From positions 30,686 to 94,685 of the forward strand of contig VWYX01000765.1 of assembly GCA_013396525.1 (NCBI GenBank): a stretch of 64,000 nt of DNA, read 5' to 3'. The notes beneath the pieces were generated by a model. That model did not search any database. It was not told the DNA's origin and was given only the letters and a program-made list of their open reading frames with translations. This DNA is from Chaetorhynchus papuensis. Lineage: Eukaryota; Chordata; Aves; Passeriformes; Rhipiduridae. Each line of letters begins with the position of its first letter. The stretch's first letter is position 1. The translations under genes and the position numbers were made by a program. Below, in pieces: positions 50,817-61,610 of the stretch.

Positions 50817-53327
50817 GTAAGGCAGCCCGGGGTCGCTGAGTAACGGGACACGCAGGAAAACCACACGAGTCCAAATCAGTAGAACAGCAGCACGCCGAGC
50901 TGAGTTTAATAATTTTCCGAAGTTTTTATGTGTTGGTTCACAAAGTGAGCAAGATGGCATAAAGTAATTGGTTCTTCTGGCCAGTCACCCCCACCCCGAG
51001 GGGCTGACCCAACTTCTAGCACGTAGCAGGCAAGTGTTTTCCTAACTGAAATAATAACAATCTGGGAAAAACAAGAGCAGGTGTGGATATTGATAAACAC
51101 TGGTAACTTTGTTGTAGTTAGCATGCTCGGGAAAGACAAGAGTTCTCACAGAACACTAGAGAGCTGAAGAAATTCACTGCTAAAGCTCTGTCAGCATCAA
51201 CAGCCCGGCACCCAGGGAATGCCTGGCTTGGGGAATAGGCTGGGGGCAGCAAAAATCACCTGTCCATGTGCAAGGGATGAAAAGACAGAATTAAATAATG
51301 GGATGAGGAAGTCACAGGCAGCTTGGCAGTGCAATGGCATCTCTGTGCTGGGACTGAGTTCCCACAGCACAGCCCGCAGATAATGGGCAGCATAACCCAG
51401 CCAGTGCTGACAGCAGCTCCTAAACAGCTTCTTTCCCCTTGGTATGGGATAAGATTCATCCTCTGTTGCATTTTCATGTCCCCTATAGCCTCGGTGCAGC
51501 ATTTGCTGTAATTTCTGTTTGCTGGAAAGGCTGAGCTGTTCCCATTTCAGCCTGCAACCACTGGGCAAATGCTGTTTGTCTGAGTGCACAGTGAGTATCG
51601 GCCTAGAAACAGAACAGCAGGGCACCCAAGGATCATTAAACTGCCCCCATCATTAATGATGCCATTGATGACATCAGTGTCATTACAACAGTCATCATCG
51701 TTAGAGAGTCACAAAGGTGCCAATTCCTACCCCCTACCCAAAAAAAAACCCCCGAAAAACAAAACCAACACAAACCAAAAAATCTTAAAGAGAACGTGGG
51801 AATATCAAGGAGTTAATTTTAGAGTAATATTTTCAGCCCTTTTGGGCTTTGCTGATAAGAAGCCACTTTGTCAAGGAAATGACAGAAGATTATTTCTATT
51901 TAAGGAAAAAAGTTACTGTGTAAGTCTTCAGACAGTAAAAATTCAAATTATAAATGGTGGAGCATCAACAACCACGTCCCCTGTGAGCAGGCTCCTCCAC
52001 CTGCAGTTTGTTATGGGTGCTGTTCTGTGCATATCACTGAGGGTTTTTTCATTATATAGAAAAGACAATAATAGTGAGCCACATAAAAATGCATTGGCTT
52101 AAATCTTGTTTTCACTGAGGTAAATTAAGTATCAATTGAAGTCAACTGAACTTCATTTAGTTATTTGGATCAGGAATTTTTCTGTCTAAACTAAACAAAT
52201 CTCCTAGGATCAGTTTGTCCCCTTAGAGCAAGGAATACATTTTTTTTTTGCTTTTCCAGAAACATTTATCCAGATAAGTGAATAATATCTATATTTTAGG
52301 AATAAAATTTAGAGTCCAAAAGAACTGAAATGCAAACTCCCATGGCAACCTACAGAGGGAAAATAAAAACAAAATCCATAAACTAATGTCTACTATTACA
52401 GTAGCACCAATTTTCCTAATTTTCAGCAGCTAAAGTGAGGATTAAATAGTTAAACCCAAACTGGAGCTACTGTTTGACCCATGAACAGCAATATTTTGGT
52501 ATGATAAAATCCTGACCACTAAGCTTTAATCACTGTGTTTAAATCTACTACTCTGGTAATTTCATCTCTTTGAAAAAGCCTGGAGCCAGGCAAAAAGAGA
52601 AAGGACAATTTTCAAACTGCTTGTTAGAAATAACAGTGCTAGAGAAATGGAAAAAGAAAAGCATATTTTGGGAAATATTCCAAAGAATAATCCCAAACTG
52701 AATTGTGCCACACTGCCCAAGTGAAAAGGTTACATGGACACACATACTAATTGTCCTCTAACACAGAAAACAGCACTAAACTCTTAATATTTGTGGAGCT
52801 GGGAAGCTCTTGCATGGAAGCATTAAGAAATCCGTGGAGCAGGCAGCAGGATGACTTTTCTTTGCTATTTTGCAGCTTTTCCCATTTTTGTCAGTGTTTA
52901 TTGAGAACAGCATTTGCTCAGCAATCAAACACCTGCCCCTCCTTTTAAACCCCTCCCAGAATGGACAAGCTTTCCATGGATGCAGCTCCTGGAATTTCAG
53001 TAACCCCACAAACATCTGAAGCTGCACCTGGTAGAAGCCACACTCCTTTCCAGCCCTTGAGGCACAAGAAAAGCTTTGGAACTTCCACCTCCCTTGTAGG
53101 GCAGCACTAAAGGTACAGTCCCTGTGCCACAGCCTGGAACACCACAGTTCATCTACAGATGGTGTTAAAGAAACAAAAATATCCTGTGAAACCTGATTGT
53201 TCCAAAACATCCGCAATTCCTCTGCCTCAGAAAGGGTTTGTTTTCTGATTTTTGGCAGGGTGATAAAGAGTGACCGAGAATCCACCACAGGGGGGAAGCA
53301 CAGCAAATGTTAATTCCTCTTTTGCAG
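50817..53327 (+). other. BEAN1: Intron 2 (2.5 kb)
   Basis: It runs from GTAAGG to TTTTGCAG, and both ends are strong consensus sites. The phase is preserved, with G from exon 2 and CT from exon 3 making GCT (Ala). The intron contains solo LTR copy B at its very start and otherwise no recognisable element. The short frames inside it show no domain. Confidence 0.7.
50831..51202 (-). mobile_element. Solo LTR of an endogenous retrovirus (copy B) with 6-bp target duplication
   Basis: It aligns end to end with copy A at 692-1061. Perfect GCCCGG repeats flank it at 50825-50830 and 51203-51208, which marks it as an insertion. A 6-bp duplication is typical of class II (beta-like, ERVK) integrases, though some other classes also give 5-6 bp. 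The first base has changed (GG in place of TG) and the right end is CA. The reverse strand carries ATTAAA and an ATAAAA box, so the LTR reads opposite to the host gene. It begins 14 bp after the exon 2 boundary. No internal viral sequence remains. Confidence 0.82.
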
Positions 53328-53469
53328 CTCCAGATGGTTTCTCTCACGGCGGCTCCTCTGCAGAGCTGAGATCCACCTGCACGGAGGAGTTTCCCCCAGC
53401 CTGTGATTTTGGTTCCTATCTGGATATACTTTCTCAGGTGAACATCATGTATCCTGATCCACCTCCATG
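53328..53469 (+). CDS. BEAN1: BEAN1-like, cytoplasmic exon ending in a split PPxY motif
   Basis: The exon is bounded by CTCTTTTGCAG and by ATG|GTAAGC. It encodes about residues 81-127: a Ser/Gly-rich stretch, an acidic CTEEFPPACDFG segment, then LDILSQVNIMYPDPPP and two bases (TG) of the next codon. Human BEAN1, as I recall it, has WPPPLD then ELYPDSPPGYEEC in the same place, so FPPACD and YPDPPP align well. The split codon TG-N must be Cys or Trp if the frame continues, so a Tyr in the next exon would restore a PPxY site for NEDD4-family WW domains. The His/Arg-rich stretch between helix and YPD in mammalian BEAN1 is missing here. That could be a real lineage difference, a skipped exon, or a sign that this is a paralogue. 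Confidence 0.62.
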
Positions 53470-56400
53470 GTAAGCATTTCCCTGAGATCCTCAGGGCTGC
53501 AGTCCTGCACTGGCAAAGCCCACTACGAAAATTCAGCTCACACAAACTCTGAATACAGACAGACCCTCTAGCTTGAGTGTAAGTTCAAGTTTTCCCTAGC
53601 AGAATGTATCTTTACTAAATAAAGGTGTGGACAGGCAGTTCTCATTCAGTGATATTCACATTAAAATTTATCATAGTGATGGCAACACACCAGAAGAATT
53701 ACTTACAATCATCATTCTTTGAAATAAATGCATTTTCAAGTCAAAGCTTCAAAGTCAAAAGTACATACTTTATCCAAGAACTTCCAAGTTACATTTATTA
53801 CTGACCTTGAGAGTGTTCAGATCAGAGGAAACAGCAAAAATAAGTTCCAGAAATTGTGCACCAGCTCCTTCTAAATTTGTGTGCCCACATTCACAGGGTA
53901 CAGGAACAGCCTCATGAGCCACAGGAGCTGCACTTTGGGCCATGGGCATCTCCTCCATGTGCCTCGTGCACCTTGAAGTGAAGGAATTCAGTTACTCCCT
54001 CCAGTGAACCAACAGGAATCCCTTTGAGCAGAACATCACTTCAAGCTTTCTGCAGTGCTGTGTCTTACAAGCAGCAAACAATGGTTGAACAGCCATGTCC
54101 CCCCGCTTTCTTTTTCTTTTTTTTTCTTCCTTTTAAGCAGACTGTTTTGAGTTAAACCACTATAAGACTGTCCCTTTTCTGAGATATAGAGCAACTCAGC
54201 ACTATGAGCACCAGACATGGATCTTTGCTTTGTTTATTCTATGCATGTTCCACAAGCAGCCCGTTATGTACAGCTCATGCTGTGTAACAAATGGGCTTTG
54301 AGAGATTGTGTAAATATTTTAACAGAAAGCTCCCATGTGAAAAATTCTTCTGAGCCTGGCATCTAAATGTGTAGAACTTCATATAAACCCACTTAGGAAT
54401 TTAGACTGGATTTTGGGCCCACACCCACGAGTCTTTACTAATAAAAGGCAGCCAGCTGACAGCCAAGCAAGACTCTGAGTGGGCAGCTGTCCAGAATTCT
54501 CAGAACAAACTCGCTCCTGTGATCAAACTCTGACAGTATATTTCTTTAGCAGACAGATTATCAAAGAGTATACCAAAGGTTGCTTCCACTTCCAGTTTAA
54601 AACAGGCACCAAGAAGATTTTTCCATCTCTCTGGAGCTCTGTTTGAAGGAGATAGGAGTGACACAGGTTAGCACAGGTTATCCATGTTTTCCAGTAAATT
54701 CTGTAACAAGCCTGGCAAGGGTTAATTGTCTTGTGTCCTGCCTGTTCTCAGAATCATTCTGGGACACATAAAGGTGTCCAGCCACTGCCTCCTCCAGATT
54801 CCTGCTGTGTCCCTGAGGGGCAGGATCCACTCTGCACACACTGGAAAACACTGCTCACCCCATTAATTCCAACCCTGCATCACAGCTCCAAAGTAAAGAG
54901 TATTGTTAATGGCTTGGCTGTTTTCTCACTGCTACTGCAGTTAAATATTTTAGAAAAAGTATTTGGCAAATCATCAAAATCTTACTAAATTTTATATCTT
55001 AGCACCACAACTTGGGGAACTTCAGGGAAAGCAGATGGCTGAAAGCAAAGCTACATGGAGACTTTTAAACTTGCTATTAATGCATTCTACAGACCATTGT
55101 AACTGCTCAGTGAGAGGCACAGTCGGAATTACTGCATTATGTAAAGCCTGAAAAATTCCTGTATATCTCCCTTTATAGTCTCCTGCATGGCATAACACTG
55201 CAGTGTCTATCTTTAATTAGTAGAGCATGGAGATTATTTGGAGTGCTGGGTGCTAACAGCAGGATAGCTGACTGCCACACATGGCCTGGAAGCAGAAACA
55301 AGACACGCTTGACCTTGTGCATTTAAAACATTAACTCCCTGGGATCAATCTCATTGCATATGGTCATATTTTGAAGAGTAGGTTTACTGAAACGTAGCCC
55401 TGCCTAAATGAATGTAATTCCTCCTCCTAATTCCTGGAGGGCAAGATGTAATTTAAAGCTAAACTAGCATGGCCAAAAGCTAATAATGCAGCTGTGGCAT
55501 CAGCACAACAGAAATGAAGAGCAGCAAGGAAAGCAACTGCACTGGCAAATAACTCTGAAAAATCTTTGCAGCGAGAGCATTCAGTGAGTGAAAAGCAGTG
55601 GGTGCTGCCAGGAAAATTTCCTTTATCCACCTGGTGCTGGCAGAGCCTGCAAGGACCACCAGCACTGCAGCACCCAGAGCAGGAGTGTGCAGCCCAGGGC
55701 TCCTCACACACCATTCCTGCCAAACCACACTTCCAGAAATGCTTTCAGTAGAAAGCACAACACCTTTATTTGGCCAAGGGTTGGTTAGTCTACAGTGTTT
55801 TAGTTAGATTGTAGAGCTGAGCTTTAAACCACAAAATGAGTGGGAAAGGGATTTAAGGGGAAAGCTGATGGAACACAGAGCCCCCGTGCCTGTGGCTGAG
55901 GGAGAGCTCCCTGCTCAGCCCTGCCCATCCCACCTCTCCAGATGGAAGCCCAGTAACACTATTTATATAAAACACTATTTATAGAAAAAATGTTATTGGT
56001 AAATTAATCTATGAAAAATGCCCTGGGATATTAATATTTGCTCTGATCTCTAAATCACAAGTTTCATTTGAGACTCAATCTGATTATCACTTCCACTAGC
56101 CACTTTCTTCCATTAGATTTTAGGTTGGATTTAGAGGGATGCCATGCATGGAATTTTGTCATTAGCCTGCCATAGTGGCAGGGTGGTTACAGAGAAGCCA
56201 TTTGGTCAATTTGTTTTGACAGTCCAAAATATACAGTGCTGCTATCCATAAACATCCCTTTAGGACAGTTAATGGCTTTTTAATGAATCTCAGATCTGTG
56301 CTAGCATCTGTCACATTGATTTTACATGAGGTGTAGAAGGGAAATATAAAACCAAAATACAGGGGGTATGAACCAAACAGTTTCAGGATATTAGGGGTTT

Positions 56401-59400
56401 GTGTTTCAGAGCATATTTCTGACATGTACAGATACTTCAGCAGTGCTGGAAGTTAATGTTTCTGTGGTACCAGACACAGCAAATCCTTTGTTTCTAAGAA
56501 ATTTAGTCTGAGAAAGATGATGCAAGTGATCTCCTGACAATTCTAAACCACAGAATTCTAATCCCTCCAAATGAGCAAACTGAACACATTCAACCAGGAC
56601 AGAAGACAAGAACAATCTCCCTGCCACAGCTTACCTATCATCATGGTCAATATGACTTGCAAAGAAACACTGGAAAGCCTGTAAAACTCAATATTTGTCA
56701 TTTTGTTCAGCATCCACTGTGCTGGTGTGAGTGAAATCACACTGGTGACACTGTGGGGATAAACCCTTTACAGACAGAAATCATGAGCTCATGTTCACTG
56801 TGCTGAGCTCATAACCCACACTTCTAGTGAGCATTGCTAATTATCTTCTTACATATATGTAGTAAGAAAGCTGTTTAAAAATAGTTGAGCTCACATGTCT
56901 GAAATGGATTGAATTATAGTACCAACCAAAGTCCAAGTAAATTAAAAACTATTTCATTTTCTTTAGGAGAGTCAATGAAATCCAAGTAAATGAGGAGATT
57001 TCACTGCATGAAAGAAATTTTATCAACTTCTCACCTTGTGGCCAGGGAAAATGCATCTCACCCCACTGCATAAGTGCTTTTTCACTCCTTAGGGATTGGA
57101 TATTAATGGTATGTCCAGAGCTTTAGGCAGCCAAGGGTTCTGCCCTTTGCATCTGTGATTTGTGTCTAACACAGAACAGCCCTGAGGAATGACTGCTCAG
57201 GAGGATGAAGGGATTGACCTTCAGGAATGGTTTAATGGAAGCCACAAAAGTCCTCTCCACACTTCACACTGAAAGCCCCAGGGCACACAGTGATAACAAC
57301 CACGAAGCCCCCTTTATCCCAGTATTCATGTTAGAGCACACTGAGGGGGGGTTGTTTAATGGGGCTCACTCCTCCTCAGCTGGTCATCCTGCCTAATCCA
57401 CTCAGGATCTGGTCCAGAGAAAATTGTCTTGTTTAGGCTTGATAAATCCCAGTACTCTCAATAACCATGCTCAGCCTGCATTGTTTAAATGGGAAAATCA
57501 ATTTAAAAATTACTTTAAAATGGCAAAAGGAAATGCTTGTGTCTTAAAATCAGACACAAATTTCCCTTTAAATATATAAAAAAACACAACCTACTTAAGG
57601 GACTTTCTTTTCTGAGACATTCTTTCCCATCCCCCACTTCTGAGGATGCAAGTTAGCCAAAACAAATCCCTGATTTTCTTGAAAAACAGAATTAGGCTTG
57701 CAGGGAGCTGACATAAAATCTTGCTATATTGTGCTGTAGTCCTTTGCCAAGGCTGTTTTCCTGAGAGCAAAGCAGGTGAGGAGCTTTTGCCACATTAAAT
57801 GACAGCTGGCAAAGCACGAGATGGACATTTGGGGTTAAGTCCAGCTCTGACTTCAATACCCTCCTTGAGATTTTCAGTTCATAAGGTAAAAAATGCCACT
57901 GGAAATATGACAGGTTTATGAATCCATTAGGAATCACAACATGAGCTAAAACTCTCAATTCCTTTAACTCCACATTCCAAACACTAGACCCTCAAAAGCC
58001 CCTCCCTTCACATCCCAGTGCTATTCCTCATCAGTATTAGGTGTAGAAACAAGTAAATTCCTAATTATTCTGGCCAACCTCTTATTCCAGCTTAACTTTG
58101 TTTACAGCCATTTTATGAGAGTTTTTTTTCTGTGGCATTTCCATTCCTCTTAAATATCCACACCTTTCTCTTGCTTCTTGTCTTTGTAGTCAAAATTCCT
58201 CTCACACCTCAGGCTGTGTGTTGGGAGGCTGAGGCACAAAATTCCCTTTGATTTCTGTCATCAAAAATATCTGTGGGGAGGCTGCATCTTCTGACCAGCC
58301 TCTCTTTACACCTGTCCCAGTTCCACTCTAGAGGTGCAAATTATTGCTGCACAAAAAGCACCCTGCAGCAGTGGAAGCAGCAAAACCTGATGGGAGGGAA
58401 GCACCAAGGATTTCCAACCAGAAATCTACAGTGCCATGCAGAGCAACCACAACTTAAAGCTGTCAAATCTTTGATAACTGTACTTTAAAAAAAAAGAGTA
58501 TTCTTCTCTGATTTCCCAGTTGTCGGACTTTCTGTTGCATATTGCAGCCAGTATTTCCTTCACCTGCTCAGAATTCAGTCCTGGAATAATTAAAGCAAAG
58601 CCCTTTTTAGGAATATGATCCTAAAACTTGCCAAATGGAAAAATTCCTGTACATCAGCAGAGTCTGGTGACATGCAGGAATTGGTGGTGGTGTTTAGAAT
58701 CCTGTTTGTGGATTTACTCCATGGCTTGAGAAGCTACAAATTTTTATTTCTCTTAACTGATTCTTGTTACTCAATCAGTGCCCAGCATCCTTTAGTGTAT
58801 AATGGTTACAGAAATCCAGAGACTAAATACTGCTGATAACCAAGTGGTTCTTACTGTGTATAAAATTAATGCCAGGCTGAATTGGAGCATATGAAATCTT
58901 CATCATAGAATGACTTGTTCTGTTTAAAACATTTATTTCAATTATTTAAAGCAGCACAATTATGTTGAAACTGCATTATATCAGTTCCAAATGTTATCTG
59001 ATACATGCTCTCATGAAAACAGTTTACACTGAATTTCATTTATCCTCTGGAATATTTATTCATCAAAGTCACAACTTCCTCAAGATTACCTTGACACAGA
59101 GTGCAGAATAAAGATGCAGCCTTTTAGTGCTCATTACCACAAATAGTCCTGTTGTAGTTCTGAGGAACTGGAAATTCCAGAAATAACTATGAACAGAAAA
59201 AAAGGCAGAAAAACCCTAAATTCCACATTTCCTGCCTCTTCAATGGTTAAGTTACTTAAGCCCTAGATATTTTCTTGAGCAATACCTTGGGTTACATTTT
59301 TTACTATTTGAAAACATTAAAATAAATATGTGTATAAATATGTATATAAATGGAAAGTGTCAGGATCAAAAATAAACCTAGTGAAATATCCTGGCTCATG

Positions 59401-60747
59401 ACACATGTCATTACAGGAGCAGTTCTGTCAGAACTGATACATTTCCTCATGGTAATAATAAATCACCAAAGAAAATATGTATTCTAGGAAAACACACCTC
59501 AAAGGAAACATGGACATTTCCAGGCTGCTCTCCTACAAAGCTGGCTGTGAGCAAACTGTGCCATCACAGAGGGCAGAGCTCAGCATCATCAGCTGAACTG
59601 CCTACACGGGCATCAAACACATCATTATTTTTTTCATTTGAGCCTTCTTGTAGAGAGTTACAGCATAATTGTTCTAATCTCAGCTTTTCTGTCAGGTAAC
59701 AACATCATACAAACATCCTTTGTGCTGTTTCAGCTCAAACCTGTCAGCACATGGATGGTCCAGATCTGGGGGTTCTGTTTGCCATTATCAAAAGAACAGT
59801 GTAGGTCATCACCAAAATGGAAACAGTGCAAGAGGAGCAATTTTAGCAGGGTCAGAATATACAACAGATGAACAAAGTGAACCACAAGCCATCTGTTGCA
59901 CAAAGAATTCTTCATTCTCAGCTCTGCCTTTTTTCACTTGTTGCTGTTTGCATCTTAAAAAATTCTGTCAGGTGCACCTTCTTCCTGCCCCAGAGAGTGG
60001 CTCCTAATTTCTGAATGACAGCCAGTTAAATAAGCTCTTTGGGGTTTCCCTGGCAACAAACCCATCCTAATGCTTACTGCAACGAGAGCTGACAAATTCA
60101 CAGTTATTGCCCCCCCTGCCACGCTCTGAGCCAACAAGGTCATCCTGGAGAGCTGCTGTAATTTCTGAGCAACATTCCCCTCTCTGCAGATCCCATCTAC
60201 CTGCAGCAGGATGTTAGCAGGCATCACCCTTCCTTGCTTTTCCCAGGGAAATGATCCCTTAAGAACTCAGTAGTGTGTCTGCAACAACAGTGCAGGTTTT
60301 ATAACAAAAAACAAGGCCCAAAACCATGCAGCCAGCTGCACATTTAATGGTCAGTAACCCCTTCCTTCTCATCACTGCCTGCAAGACACTGAACCTCCAG
60401 GTAACACAAGCTTTAAAAAGCAAAGGATTAAAGTGGATTCACCACAAGTATTGTAACCAAGGATTTTTTCAGGGCTGGTACCCACAAGATGCAGTGCAAT
60501 GAGTTCCTGTGCTCCATTATTTATGTTATGGTAACACAACTCTTTCCAGAAGCATTTGCTTTCCTGTCTAAAAGGATTTTCCTGGGAGGGCTGTAGTGAA
60601 CTTCAAGCCTGAGCTACTTTTTACATGTCCAATATCTTCACAGAGGTGAATCTGACAGGTAAAATATAACTATTGTTGTGGGTTTTGTAAAAGATGAACA
60701 AGTATTTTTGGTTTTCCACCTTGTGGTCCTGCATTTTCAGTTGCAAA

Positions 60748-60834
60748 ACATATATATATGTAAATATAGATATAGATAAACATATAAATATACATGTAAA
60801 TATATATATGTATTTATGTACACACACACTACAC
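60748..60834. repeat. Compound AT/CA microsatellite
   Basis: CATATATATATG, ATAGATATAGATA, ATATACATGTAAATATATATA and ACACACACAC words follow one another. It is a compound, imperfect simple repeat with no gene association visible. Confidence 0.8.
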
Positions 60835-61520
60835 ATCTCTGTGTAGGTGTCACTCCTTAGCAGTTCCTGAGGTTGCAGTGAGATGATTTCTGCCTGTGAG
60901 CTGCAGTCTCAGACCTCTCCCCATCCTCCACCTCTCCCATTTCCACTTCCCTGGTGTTCCTGGTGCCCCCCTGACTAAACTGGGAGCTTCTGACTGAGGC
61001 AGCTAAACCAGGAGAAATCTGGCCCAGAAAAAACTCACACATAAAATACAAAATTTAAAAAAAAACCCCAAGCCTCCCACCCCAAATCTTTTTGCCTATT
61101 TAGCTCCATACTGGGGATCAGGGTTTGGCTTTATTTTAAAATGACAGTAAGGCTTCAGTCCAGCATCACTCACACCAACACTTGCTAATCCACTGCAAGA
61201 AATTATTGCTATTGCAATTTTTTATCATTTTTAATCCTTCAGATCTTTTGAGGAATGGTTTTCCAACCACCACCATACATGGACAGTGGATGCCTGTCCA
61301 ACTGGGTGTTATTTCTTATAATACTTGCCTAGATTCTCTAATAAAAAAGATCTTGTAAAGTCATATATGTTTACATATTAAGGTCTCCTTGAAGGAGAGA
61401 CTGCAGAATAAAATTCATGCTTGTAGAGTTGATAATACATTATTTATCCTACAGGAATACCTCTATAACAGCTCTGAAAGCACAACCAAAGTACTAAAGC
61501 TGTTAAACGGGGGAAAATCA

Positions 61521-61610
61521 CACCACAAAACAAACAAAGAAAGAAAAACAAAACCCCCATACAAGCAAACAAATAAAACCCAATAATACATTAAAAAAAA
61601 CCCATTAAAT
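61521..61610. repeat. A/C-rich low-complexity tract
   Basis: ACACCACAAAACAAACAAAG, AAACAAAACCCCC and AAAAAAAACCC words. Same class as the other three A/C-rich tracts in the window. Confidence 0.55.

Noticed and set aside
50329..50874. 181- and 161-codon minus-strand frames over exon 2
   Set aside because: These are antisense shadows of the GC-rich transmembrane exon, with no recognisable domain.
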